Of a stretch of DNA of 64,000 nt, positions 25,497-34,216 are shown in pieces. This DNA comes from Sphingobacterium sp. BN32 (GTDB taxonomy: Bacteria; Bacteroidota; Bacteroidia; Sphingobacteriales; Sphingobacteriaceae): NCBI RefSeq assembly GCF_030503615.1, contig NZ_CP129963.1, positions 2,976,001 to 3,040,000 of the forward strand. Direction: 5' to 3'. Both the position numbers and the translations under genes were made by a program. The notes below the pieces were generated by a model. It saw only the letters and a list, made by a program, of their open reading frames with translations. It ran no database searches and was not told the origin of the DNA. Numbering within the stretch: position 1 is the first letter of the stretch; each line of letters opens with the position of its first letter.

Positions 25497-26701
25497 TGAC
25501 TTATACAGGCAGTTTCAACACGCAAAAAAAAGAAAAACCAGCTTTATGGCTATGGATTCCTAGGCTTATTGTCGGGACTTTGTTCATCTTCTCAGGGCTT
25601 ATAAAAGCAAACGATCCGCTCGGATTTGGATATAAACTTCAGGAGTATTTCCATGTTTTCGGCCTTAACTTCCTGAACGACTATGCGCATTGGATTGCAA
25701 TTGCGCTATGTGCCTTAGAGATTATTCTTGGTGCATTGTTGATTCTGGGAATCGCCGGCAGGAAAGTCGCATGGGGCCTACTGCTATTGATAATCTTCTT
25801 TACTTTCCTTACGTTTTACTCGGCATTCTTTGAAGTAGTAAAATCCTGCGGTTGTTTTGGGGATGCTATCCCATTGACCCCTTGGGAGTCTTTCATAAAG
25901 GATATTGTCTTGCTGATTTTGATCATCCCAATTTTCATTTACAGAGACCGTATCAAGCCATTTATCAAAAGCTTGTTCACGCGTAATTTACTGACACTTT
26001 TTATTATTATCGCTTCCTTTGGAATCGGTATTTACACTTTATACTTCCTTCCGTTTATTGATTTCCTACCTTACAAGGAGGGAAATAACCTAGTTGAGCT
26101 TCGCAAGATTCCAGAGGGTGCAGAACCTGATGTTTATGAACATATCTATCAGTTGAAGAATAAGACGACTGGCGAGATCAAGAAAGTGACGGACAAAGAA
26201 TATTTGGGCGAGAAGCTGTGGGAAGACGAGAATTTAGAGGTTATTGGCGATCCGGAAAGCAAGCTGATCAAGAAAGGCTTCGAATTGCCTATTCCAGATT
26301 TAATTATTACAGATATCGAAGGTACAGACCGTACGGAGGAAGTGATCAGCAACCCATACTTTAACTTTATCGTGGTGAGCAGAGATTTGACTAAGCTTTC
26401 ACCATTTGATTTTAAGGCATTGGACCGCATCAATACGACGATTAGAGAACTTTCGGAGGATTATAATATTCGCGCCATCTTGGCGACCGCATCTTCGACA
26501 GAAGATGTGAACTACCTGAATGATCAGATGGATCTGGTATTGGAAACTTTCTATGTGGATGCTGTTCCCTTGAAGAGCATGGTTCGTTCGAATCCTGGCG
26601 TGATGTTGATGCTGAATGGCGTTGTGGTTAAGAAATGGTCGCAATACAATTTCCCATCAAAAGAAGAGCTGATTAAGAACTATTTCGACAAGATGCAATA
26701 A
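25496..26701 (+). CDS. BT_3928-family membrane protein (DoxX/MauE-like with C-terminal extracytoplasmic domain)
   Basis: This 401-residue protein opens with a DoxX/MauE-type four-helix membrane domain (RLIVGTLFIFSGLIKANDPL ... VVKSCGCFGDAIPLTPW). A fifth membrane helix near residue 170 follows, then a soluble C-terminal domain of about 210 residues with thioredoxin-like secondary structure but no CxxC. The SCGCFG motif is shared with MauE, which supports disulfide formation in the periplasm. The BT_3928 family is widespread in Bacteroidota with unproven function. It overlaps the upstream stop codon and abuts aroK, so translation is coupled. Confidence 0.85.
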   Translation: MTYTGSFNTQKKEKPALWLWIPRLIVGTLFIFSGLIKANDPLGFGYKLQEYFHVFGLNFLNDYAHWIAIALCALEIILGALLILGIAGRKVAWGLLLLIIFFTFLTFYSAFFEVVKSCGCFGDAIPLTPWESFIKDIVLLILIIPIFIYRDRIKPFIKSLFTRNLLTLFIIIASFGIGIYTLYFLPFIDFLPYKEGNNLVELRKIPEGAEPDVYEHIYQLKNKTTGEIKKVTDKEYLGEKLWEDENLEVIGDPESKLIKKGFELPIPDLIITDIEGTDRTEEVISNPYFNFIVVSRDLTKLSPFDFKALDRINTTIRELSEDYNIRAILATASSTEDVNYLNDQMDLVLETFYVDAVPLKSMVRSNPGVMLMLNGVVVKKWSQYNFPSKEELIKNYFDKMQ

Positions 26702-27228
26702 TGGGTAAGCCGGTATTTTTAATTGGTTTTATGGGCAGCGGAAAGACGACCTGGGGCAAGAAGTTGTCGAACGCGCTACAGGTCCCATTCATTGATATGG
26801 ACCATGTTATCGTGGAAAAGATCGGGATGAGCATTCCGGAATACTTTCAACAGCATGGTGAGGAAGCTTTTCGCAAAGTAGAGCAAACCGTGATGAAAGA
26901 GCAGGAAGGTCGCGCAGGCATCATCTCAACCGGTGGTGGTACTCCTTGTTATTTCGATAATATGGATTGGTTGCTGGCGAATGGTACTGTATTATATCTA
27001 AAGCATAGTCCGAAGTCCTTATGGAGTAGATTAAGTCAATCCGACGTTAATAAACGCCCCGCATTGAAAGGATTTACGGGTGAGGAACTCTTAGCCTTCA
27101 TCGAAGAAAAACTCGATGAGCGCGCGCCCTATTACGACAGAGCACATATACATGTTGATCAGATCAACACCCCTTTAGAAAAGCTGATTGCAATTATAGA
27201 AGAATACCAAAAGAACGATGCGGAGTAG
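26701..27228 (+). CDS. aroK: Shikimate kinase
   Basis: The 175-residue cytosolic kinase phosphorylates shikimate at the 3-hydroxyl in the chorismate pathway. The P-loop GFMGSGKTTWGKK starts at residue 9, the substrate-binding IDMDHVIVEKIG follows, then 'FRKVEQ' with the shikimate-binding Arg, ISTGGGTPCY, and the lid NKRPALKG with its Arg. The length is normal. The ATG overlaps the stop of the BT_3928 gene. No other aromatic-pathway genes lie nearby. Confidence 0.94.
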   Translation: MGKPVFLIGFMGSGKTTWGKKLSNALQVPFIDMDHVIVEKIGMSIPEYFQQHGEEAFRKVEQTVMKEQEGRAGIISTGGGTPCYFDNMDWLLANGTVLYLKHSPKSLWSRLSQSDVNKRPALKGFTGEELLAFIEEKLDERAPYYDRAHIHVDQINTPLEKLIAIIEEYQKNDAE

Positions 27229-27229
27229 C

Positions 27230-28171
27230 ATGAGTAAGATTATAGGTTTAGCCACATTACTTTTAATAGTTGCCACGGGCTGTTTCCGTGGAACAGCACC
27301 GGATAATGTTGAAATGTATCCGAAGGTTTCTCAACGTTTTAATATCAATAGCGTTGAGGAGTTTTACGACTTTCTAACCTATTCTGAGAATTCCTATCCA
27401 TTGATCAGTGCGCATCGCGGTGGCGGCTTTCCAGACTATCCCGAGAACTGTATTGCATCTTTTGCGGAATTAGCAAGAGAAATGCCTGTAATTATCGAAT
27501 GCGATGTGCGCATGACGAAAGACTCCGTGCTAGTGTTGATGCATGACGAGACGCTAAACCGTACATCAACAGGTAAGGGCAAAGTCATCAATAAAACCTA
27601 CGCTGAGCTGAAGGATCTGAAGCTGAAAGATTCCGAAGGACAAGTTACGCGTTATGGTATTTCTACGCTGGAACAAGCGCTTATCTGGGGTAAGAATACA
27701 GTTCTTTATACGTTAGATGTAAAGAAAGAAGTTCCCTATGAATTAGTGGTGGATCTGATTCGCAAGACGCAGACCGAGACAAACACGATTATTATTACTT
27801 ATTCGGCTAATCAGGCAGCGGTTGTTAATCGTCTGGCTCCCGACTTGATGATATCGGCCAGCATGAAGAAACCTGATGATTTAACACGCTTAAGTGATCT
27901 GGATATTCCCGATAATAGATTGGTTGCCTTCGTTGGCACCAGTGAACCCGATTCTAGTTTATACAGCGCGCTTCGTCTCCATGGTATCAAATCTATTTTG
28001 GGCACTATCGGCAACTTAGACCGTTCGGCAGAAAAAGCGGGCTATCAAGTTTATGCGGAATATGTCGATCGTGGTGCTGATATCCTTTCTACCGACCGTC
28101 CGTTTGAGGCGGCCAAAGCATTAGACTATTATATCAAGAAGCGGAATATCCGCTCTAAATATATCCAATAA
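27230..28171 (+). CDS. Glycerophosphodiester phosphodiesterase family lipoprotein
   Basis: The product from the ATG at 27230 has 313 residues; the earlier ATG at 27218 lies inside aroK and would add four residues before the signal, so 27230 is preferred. MSKIIGLATLLLIVATGC is a lipoprotein signal with Cys at 18. The GDPD domain shows ISAHRGGGFPDYPENCIASF and VIIECDVRMTKDSVLVLMHD, holding the catalytic His, Glu and Asp residues, then NRTSTGKG. The enzyme hydrolyses glycerophosphodiesters to glycerol-3-phosphate and an alcohol, here outside the cytosol. It begins one base behind the aroK stop and ends one base before gldA. Confidence 0.9.
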   Translation: MSKIIGLATLLLIVATGCFRGTAPDNVEMYPKVSQRFNINSVEEFYDFLTYSENSYPLISAHRGGGFPDYPENCIASFAELAREMPVIIECDVRMTKDSVLVLMHDETLNRTSTGKGKVINKTYAELKDLKLKDSEGQVTRYGISTLEQALIWGKNTVLYTLDVKKEVPYELVVDLIRKTQTETNTIIITYSANQAAVVNRLAPDLMISASMKKPDDLTRLSDLDIPDNRLVAFVGTSEPDSSLYSALRLHGIKSILGTIGNLDRSAEKAGYQVYAEYVDRGADILSTDRPFEAAKALDYYIKKRNIRSKYIQ

Positions 28172-28172
28172 G

Positions 28173-28880
28173 ATGGCGATTGAGGTTGACAAGCTTACGA
28201 AACTTTACGGGAAGCAACGCGCATTAAACAACATTAGCTTCCAAACGAGCCATGGCCGTATCATTGGTTTCCTTGGTCCGAATGGCGCGGGTAAATCGAC
28301 CTGCATGAAAATCTTGACGGGCATCCTGCCCTTCGAAGCCGGCTCCGTAAAGGTCTTAGGCATGGATGTGTCTAATCAGGCGCTTGCACTGAAGAGGAGA
28401 ATAGGCTATCTCCCGGAAAATAATCCTTTATATCTTGATATGTATGTGCAGGAGGCACTGTCCTTTGAAGCTGATCTGCATAAGATTGCCAACAAGCAAC
28501 AGCGCATTAAAGAAGTCATCGAACTTACCGGCTTACAAGCCGAACAGCATAAGAAAATACATCAGCTTTCTAAAGGCTATAAGCAACGCGTCGGATTGGC
28601 GATGGCGATTATCCATGACCCCGAAGTGCTGATCCTGGATGAACCGACTACCGGTTTAGATCCCAACCAGATTATTGAAATCCGCAATCTGATCAAAGCC
28701 TTAGGGAAAGAAAAAACCGTATTGCTTTCTACCCACATTATGCAAGAAGTAGAGGCTATCTGCGATGAGATTATCATTATCAATAAGGGTGAATTGAGGT
28801 TGCAGATTGCTAAGGCAGATCTTGCATCGCAATTCCCAAGCATGAGCATGGAAGATATCTTCGTGCAGCACAGCAACTAA
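28173..28880 (+). CDS. gldA: ABC transporter ATPase, GldA-type
   Basis: This 235-residue ATPase has Walker A GPNGAGKST at about 35-43, signature LSKGYKQRVGLAMAI, Walker B VLILDEPTTGLDP and the H-loop TH. It matches GldA, the ATPase of the GldAFG complex needed for gliding in Flavobacterium. The cognate permease/substrate protein is the fused GldF-GldG at 29891, one gene further on. Sphingobacterium generally does not glide, so the complex probably has another envelope role; that is inference. It is the last gene of the operon beginning at 24948. Confidence 0.85.
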   Translation: MAIEVDKLTKLYGKQRALNNISFQTSHGRIIGFLGPNGAGKSTCMKILTGILPFEAGSVKVLGMDVSNQALALKRRIGYLPENNPLYLDMYVQEALSFEADLHKIANKQQRIKEVIELTGLQAEQHKKIHQLSKGYKQRVGLAMAIIHDPEVLILDEPTTGLDPNQIIEIRNLIKALGKEKTVLLSTHIMQEVEAICDEIIIINKGELRLQIAKADLASQFPSMSMEDIFVQHSN

Positions 28881-29094
28881 GATTGTGGTTATTTCTCTAC
28901 GCTTTAATTTTTAATATTTCTCTTCAGAATTCCTACATAATGTTACTGATAGTTTATTCGTTTACAGAATAAACAATAAATGTTTCCGCGATGTTATAAT
29001 AATATCAGTAACCTGTCGTTTAATTTTGTTGTTTTTTAACAAATACCTAAACAATTTATCGGAATAACTGTTCATTATATAAACACAATAGCAT
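28881..29094 (+). promoter_or_regulatory. Leader region with hairpin and promoter for the barrel protein
   Basis: No gene is present. GTTTATTC (28952-28959) pairs with GAATAAAC (28967-28974), a hairpin that may end the gldA transcript though no T run follows. TAATTTTG (29021-29028) fits the -7 element and would start the barrel-protein mRNA with a leader of about 60 nt. Confidence 0.45.
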
Positions 29095-29676
29095 ATGAAA
29101 AATTTATTACTTACCCTAGCGCTATCCGTAGGCTGTTTAAGCTACAGCAATGCACAAGTTGAAATTGAAACTAGACCTCAAACATCAGCAGATGTTGGCA
29201 TGCAACCTATTAAGAAAGGTAACTGGATGGTAGGTGGATCAGTGGGAAGTTTAGGTTATAGCTTTGAAGGAAAATCATTCAATATTAATGTAAACCCACG
29301 TGCTGGTTATTTTGTGACCGATGGCTTAGCAATCGGAGCTCAAGCAAACTTAGGCTTTACTTCTGTAAAAGATGCTGACAATGAATGGGGATATGGAATT
29401 TCACCATTTGTTCGTTACTACTTTCCAGGTGGTGCTTCCGCAACAGGTCGTTTCTTCGGACAAGGTGATATCGGTATCGGTGGATCTTCTGCAGGTAGCG
29501 ACGTATCATTAAACCTTGGTGCTAATGTTGGTTATGCGCACTTTATCACGCAGACTGTAGCATTAGAAGCGATGTTCGGTTACAACTATTCAAAAGCAAA
29601 CATCGACGCTGCGAATAAACAGTCAGGACTTGGTGTTTCTGTAGGTTTCCAAATCTACTTACCAGGAAAACGCTAA
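29095..29676 (+). CDS. Outer-membrane beta-barrel protein
   Basis: This 193-residue protein has a signal peptide (LLLTLALSVGCLSYSNAQ) and a mature domain of alternating strands rich in Gly and aromatic residues (GNWMVGGSVGSLGYSF, FFGQGDIGIGGSS). It ends in FQIYLPGKR. It fits the small 8-strand OMP_b-brl type barrels, which are structural porin-like or adhesion proteins. It lies between gldA and gldFG with its own promoter and terminator, so it is an insertion between functional partners rather than part of the operon. Confidence 0.8.
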   Translation: MKNLLLTLALSVGCLSYSNAQVEIETRPQTSADVGMQPIKKGNWMVGGSVGSLGYSFEGKSFNINVNPRAGYFVTDGLAIGAQANLGFTSVKDADNEWGYGISPFVRYYFPGGASATGRFFGQGDIGIGGSSAGSDVSLNLGANVGYAHFITQTVALEAMFGYNYSKANIDAANKQSGLGVSVGFQIYLPGKR

Positions 29677-29697
29677 GAGCCAAAGACTAAAAGATTT

Positions 29698-29732
29698 AAG
29701 CGCGAGGGATATCATATTTCTCGCGCTTTTTC
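29698..29732 (+). terminator. Terminator of the barrel-protein gene
   Basis: AAGCGCGAG (29698-29706) pairs with CTCGCGCTT (29720-29728) and a T run follows. Confidence 0.87.
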
Positions 29733-29760
29733 GTATGAAGTCAAGCGAAAGCGGGATACT

Positions 29761-29843
29761 TTTCTTCCCGAAACTGCCTATTCTCAACGGCCATCAAAAA
29801 CTTTCAGGCATGTAGCTGTTTCAATGGGAAAATGAAAGTTTTG
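29761..29843. repeat. 83-bp intergenic repeat, copy 1
   Basis: This stretch aligns without gaps to 38133-38215, with roughly three quarters of the bases identical by eye. It contains a perfect 10-bp inverted pair AAAACTTTCA / TGAAAGTTTT (29797-29806 and 29833-29842). Its right end supplies the -33 TTTG of the gldFG promoter. It is not coding. Confidence 0.65.
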
Positions 29844-29870
29844 TTCACAACGGGTATTTTTCTAATTTAG
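29840..29870 (+). promoter_or_regulatory. Promoter of gldFG
   Basis: TTTG (29840-29843) and TAATTTAG (29863-29870, one mismatch to TAnnTTTG) lie exactly 19 bp apart. Transcription would start near 29876, about 15 nt before the TTG start codon. Confidence 0.65.
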
Positions 29871-29890
29871 ATACCAAAATAAAAGACCCT

Positions 29891-32296
29891 TTGTATAGTA
29901 TTTTCAAAAAAGAGATTGCAAATTATTTCAACGCCTATACAGGATACCTGGCGATTGCGCTGTTCCTGTTAATAACAGGCTTGTTATGTTGGATTTTCCC
30001 AGATACCGCTATTCTAGATGCAGGCTATGCAAATATGGATAGCTTTTTTAACCTTGCACCTTACGTATTGCTTTTTCTTATTCCTGCAATCTGTATGCGC
30101 AGTATTGCCGGAGAAAAGTCTGATGGTACATACGACTTACTGCTGAGCCGTCCGATATCGATTACCGAGCTTGTCTTAGGGAAGTTCTTCGGTGCATTGG
30201 TCATTCTTGTGCTAGCTATTGCACCTACGCTGGTGTATCCGGTTAGTCTCTACTTCCTAGCGAATCCTGTTGGCAATATTGACACAGGCGCTATTATTGG
30301 CTCCTATATAGGATTACTATTCCTGGGGATAGCCTTTATCGCGATCAGCATATTCAGCTCCAGTATCAGCAAGAATCCTATTGTGGCTTTCCTTATTGCA
30401 GTCTTTGGCTGTTTCTTTTTCTATTATGCTTTTGATGCTATCAGCGGCTTTTCGGCATTCTTTGCTTTCGAATATGGGATTAAACAGTTCGGCATTCAGG
30501 AACATTATTTCAATATCAGCCGCGGGGTCTTAACAGGTGCAGACTTGATCTATTTTATATCCCTTGCCTTTATCTTTATCGTCTTTACAATCGGCCATCT
30601 GAATCGCTTTTTCACAGCGACGCGGAAGACTATGAGCATGTACGCAGGAGCAATCGTATTGGTTTTAATTCTCAACCAGTCCTTTATTACTTCCCATCTA
30701 GGGCGTATAGACTTTACTGCGGATAAGCGATTTACCCTATCCGAAACCAGCAAGGACCTGGCAAAGTCATTGAAGAAAGATATACAGGTCACTATATTTC
30801 TGGATGGCGATCTTCCGAACGGCTTTTCTCGCTTGAAGAACAGCGCTGTGGAGATGCTGAACAATTTACGTGCTTACAACAGCGGAAGGATAAGCTTTAA
30901 TGTGATCAATCCATTGGAGGGTACCGAAAAGGAAAGACAAGAGTTTAGCAATGCGCTTATACAGCGGGGATTATACCCTACGAACCTCAATGTCAAGAGC
31001 GACGGCGGAATGTCGCAAAAGGCAATCTTCCCTTGGGCTATCGTAGGCGATGGCGAACAGGAGATTGCTGTTAATCTATTGCAGACTAAGATGGGGGCTG
31101 CACCTGAGGATGTGCTGAATAACTCCGTTCAGAACTTAGAATATGCCTTTGCTAGCGCGTTGAAGAAGTTAAACAGTGGCGAGACGCCGTTTATCGGTTT
31201 TACCGAAGGACATGGCGAGCCTAGCGATCTGGAACTATATGACGCGATGCAATCGCTGATGTCTACCGGACAGGTAGGACGTGTGAACTTAGACTCCACG
31301 AACTATCAATCCTTGGATCAGCTATCCTTAATGATTGTAGCGAAGCCACAGCAAGCTTTCAGCGAAGCTGAGAAATATAAGATAGACTATTTTGTTAGAA
31401 ACGGAGGTCGCATTATCTGGGCTATTGACCCGATAGATGCGAGTTTAGAGCATATCCGCCAATCCGGCAGCCAACCGCTCGTTACGCGACAGCTGAACCT
31501 GGAAGATCAGCTATTTACCTACGGCGTGCGGATCAACTATGACCTGATTGCCGATTTAAACTGCGGACAGATTCCAGTGACGGTAGGCAATATATCCGGA
31601 CAGCCACAGATTGAGCTTGCGCCTTGGTACTTCTTCCCTATCCTCGTACCGACTAGCAAATCGACTTTGGTAAAAAACCTCGATGGCATCCGTACGGAAT
31701 TTATCAGCACATTGGACACTATTGCTAGCCAAGGCATACGCAAAGAGATTATCTTAACTTCTTCACCGTTCAGCAGAGTGGTCACTCCACCTAGCCAAAT
31801 CGGATTACAGTTATTGGACGAACAACCTGATCCTAATAAATTCAAGTCAAAGCCGCTTCCGGTTGCTGTCCTAATGGAAGGGAAATTCCCATACCTGTAT
31901 GAGAACCGCCCTACTCCGGAAGGGATTGCGGAAGGAAAAGACTTAAGCCAGCTTTCCAAAGAGGCAAAGATGTTCGTTATTTCCGATGGCGACTGGTTGA
32001 TTAATCAGGTGAACCAAGCGGATCAATCACCATTTCCTTTAGGCTGGGATCGATATATGCAGCAGCAATTTGCTAACAAAACGCTTTTGAATAATCTGGT
32101 AGACTATATGCTTTATGATGAGAGTCTGGTCGCTCTACGTGGTCGCGAAGTGAAATTAAGATTATTAGATCAAGCGAAAGTGAAATCAGATAAGGTGTTC
32201 TGGCAGGTCGTTAATGTGGGAGCTCCTATACTCCTATTATTCTTGTTCGCAGGCTCGCAGCAGTGGCTTCGCAGAAGAAAATACGGCAAACATTAA
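29891..32296 (+). CDS. gldFG: Fused GldF-GldG ABC transporter permease/auxiliary protein
   Basis: A single 801-residue frame joins two proteins that are separate in Flavobacterium. Residues 1 to about 240 are GldF, an ABC-2 permease with six membrane helices, starting MYSIFKKEIANYFNAYTGYL and containing 'GEKSDGTYDLLLSRPISI'. From about 250 it is GldG: a membrane helix, then RIDFTADKRFTLSETSKDLA, the large extracytoplasmic ABC_transp_aux domain, and a C-terminal helix near 780. No frameshift or linker scar is visible. The start is TTG at 29891, supported by the promoter 20 bp upstream and by homology of the MYSIFKKE opening. With GldA (28173) it should form one ABC complex in the inner membrane. 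Confidence 0.87.
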   Translation: MYSIFKKEIANYFNAYTGYLAIALFLLITGLLCWIFPDTAILDAGYANMDSFFNLAPYVLLFLIPAICMRSIAGEKSDGTYDLLLSRPISITELVLGKFFGALVILVLAIAPTLVYPVSLYFLANPVGNIDTGAIIGSYIGLLFLGIAFIAISIFSSSISKNPIVAFLIAVFGCFFFYYAFDAISGFSAFFAFEYGIKQFGIQEHYFNISRGVLTGADLIYFISLAFIFIVFTIGHLNRFFTATRKTMSMYAGAIVLVLILNQSFITSHLGRIDFTADKRFTLSETSKDLAKSLKKDIQVTIFLDGDLPNGFSRLKNSAVEMLNNLRAYNSGRISFNVINPLEGTEKERQEFSNALIQRGLYPTNLNVKSDGGMSQKAIFPWAIVGDGEQEIAVNLLQTKMGAAPEDVLNNSVQNLEYAFASALKKLNSGETPFIGFTEGHGEPSDLELYDAMQSLMSTGQVGRVNLDSTNYQSLDQLSLMIVAKPQQAFSEAEKYKIDYFVRNGGRIIWAIDPIDASLEHIRQSGSQPLVTRQLNLEDQLFTYGVRINYDLIADLNCGQIPVTVGNISGQPQIELAPWYFFPILVPTSKSTLVKNLDGIRTEFISTLDTIASQGIRKEIILTSSPFSRVVTPPSQIGLQLLDEQPDPNKFKSKPLPVAVLMEGKFPYLYENRPTPEGIAEGKDLSQLSKEAKMFVISDGDWLINQVNQADQSPFPLGWDRYMQQQFANKTLLNNLVDYMLYDESLVALRGREVKLRLLDQAKVKSDKVFWQVVNVGAPILLLFLFAGSQQWLRRRKYGKH

Positions 32297-32307
32297 ATAA
32301 AAAAAGA

Positions 32308-32330
32308 AGCTGTCCTTTTGGGGGACAGCT
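32308..32330. terminator. Hairpin between gldFG and the CoA-transferase gene
   Basis: AGCTGTCC (32308-32315) pairs with GGACAGCT (32323-32330). The T run lies on the minus-strand side, so it mainly ends the CoA-transferase transcript. Confidence 0.7.
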
Positions 32331-32365
32331 ACCTCTTTGCAAAAATATAAACAAAAATAAAGTCT

Positions 32366-33856
32366 TTATGCTTTCTTCATGCTACCCGTTTCGTTGAAAC
32401 GAATATGCCAGCTGAAAGCTTCCTCCAATAAATGAGGCGTATGTCCTCCTCTTTGACAAGCTCTATCAAAGTAAGACTGAAGTTCATCCTTATAATCCGG
32501 ATGCACACAATTATCAATAATCTTTTGCGCACGTTCGCGCGGCGCTAGACCCCTTAAGTCTGCCAAACCTATATCCGTTACTAAGATGTCAACATCGTGC
32601 TCTGTATGGTCTGTATGAGACACCATCGGCAAGATATGAGAAATCTTGTTCTCTTTAGAAGCAGCTTGCGTTACGAAAATACTCAAGTATGCATTTCTAG
32701 CAAAGTCACCAGAACCACCAATACCGTTCATAATCTTCGTACCGCCGATATGGGTTGAATTCACATTTCCATAGATATCAAACTCAATCGCTGTATTGAT
32801 CGCGATAATCCCTAAACGGCGAATAAGACCCGGCGTATTCGAGATGTTTTGCGGACGTAGTACAAACTTATCTCTATAGCGTTGTAAGTTTCCAAATACA
32901 CGTTCATAGCAAGCCTGAGACACTGTTACGGAAGATGCCGACGCAAAGCTTAGCTTTCCAGCATCAATCAAGTCAAATGTACTGTCCTGCAACACTTCTG
33001 AGAACATCGTCAGATCGTAGAAGTTACTGTGCTTGAAACCTGTCAATACCGCATTCGCTACTTTACCAATACCTGCTTGGATAGGTAATAAACGATCTGT
33101 TAAGTGCCCTAGACGAACCTCTTCTTCAAAGAACTCCAGAATATGTTTCGCAATCGCCGAAGTTTTCGCATCAGGCTCAGCGATATCCGCCGGGCTATCA
33201 TGCTTGTCCGTGAATACGATCGCAGCTACTTTATCCGGATTCAATGGGATAGTCTTGCGTCCGATCTTGTTCCATGGCGCAACGATAGGAATCACATTAC
33301 GATGTGGGTAATCTTCCGCCTGATAGATATCATGGATACCATATACATCTTCAGGAATAGAAGTATTGACCTCCAGGATCACTTTCTTTGCTAAAGATGC
33401 AAAGGTTACGGAATTACCAACCGATGTGGTTGGGATGATGCTACCATCTCTGTCGATATATGCGACCTCGATAACAGCGATATCCACATCCGGAAGGTTT
33501 TTATTGTGCAATAACTCTGCACTTTCACTAAGGTGTTGATCGATAAACAAAACCTCACCTGAGTTAATCTTGCTACGAAGTACAGGATCTACTTGAAAGG
33601 GCATGCGTTTCTTTAAAGCACCTGCTTCCGCTAACTTACCATCTGTACCATGACCTAAAGACGCACCGGTCATTAGGGTAATCTTTATATTTTCAGTCTT
33701 TGCTCGTTCTGCTAATGCAGGAAGAACGACCTTACTATCTCCAGCTTTCGTGAAACCGCTCGATCCGACAACCATGCCGTCCTCAATTAATTTCACAGCC
33801 TCTTCGGCCGTAGTAACTTTGTCTTTTAGTCTTTCTAAACGAATTCTTTCTAACAT
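32366..33856 (-). CDS. Acetyl-CoA hydrolase / succinyl-CoA:acetate CoA-transferase family
   Basis: The 496-residue class I CoA-transferase moves CoA between acyl groups (succinyl-CoA and acetate in characterised members). The two-domain fold is visible. The N-terminal half has VVGSSGFTKAGDSK and the C-terminal half has MFSEVLQDSTFDLIDAGK, carrying the active-site Glu in SEVLQD, plus GIGGSGDFARNAYLSIFV, the conserved glycine-rich loop. Length fits Cat1/AarC (about 500). It is monocistronic and divergent from an AraC regulator, but separated by 360 bp. In a microbe with sucD nearby (37207), it may link acetate and the citric acid cycle; this is inference. Confidence 0.88.
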   Translation of the reverse strand: MLERIRLERLKDKVTTAEEAVKLIEDGMVVGSSGFTKAGDSKVVLPALAERAKTENIKITLMTGASLGHGTDGKLAEAGALKKRMPFQVDPVLRSKINSGEVLFIDQHLSESAELLHNKNLPDVDIAVIEVAYIDRDGSIIPTTSVGNSVTFASLAKKVILEVNTSIPEDVYGIHDIYQAEDYPHRNVIPIVAPWNKIGRKTIPLNPDKVAAIVFTDKHDSPADIAEPDAKTSAIAKHILEFFEEEVRLGHLTDRLLPIQAGIGKVANAVLTGFKHSNFYDLTMFSEVLQDSTFDLIDAGKLSFASASSVTVSQACYERVFGNLQRYRDKFVLRPQNISNTPGLIRRLGIIAINTAIEFDIYGNVNSTHIGGTKIMNGIGGSGDFARNAYLSIFVTQAASKENKISHILPMVSHTDHTEHDVDILVTDIGLADLRGLAPRERAQKIIDNCVHPDYKDELQSYFDRACQRGGHTPHLLEEAFSWHIRFNETGSMKKA

Positions 33857-34216
33857 TTCTTTACAATTAGACGCCCATTGTCAGGGCGTGGCAATATTAA
33901 TCAATATTTTATTTTTAAAATTATCCATAATAGACAGTTAATTATTTGGTTTACAAAAAAAGTAACCAATTACTAACCAGTAAAACAGAACACATAAAAC
34001 CACAGTAAAACCCTAATAAACAAACGATTATTAACATAGGTAATTAGAACGCGGAAGCTTTACGGAGTAAATATACGAAGGAAATCAGGATATGTTCATG
34101 ACGCAAATCATAAAATTAAGTAGGTTTATACTCACATTTAAGGGCTTACACATTGCATCTTTTGCATATATCAATAAAAAACTTGAAATTTATATTTCAT
34201 AAATACATTTCCCTGG
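33857..34216. other. Divergent intergenic region without genes
   Basis: 360 AT-rich bases between the CoA-transferase and AraC genes. Only a small hairpin, ACGCCC (33871-33876) / GGGCGT (33884-33889), stands out, in the CoA-transferase leader. No convincing promoter box was found. Confidence 0.4.
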
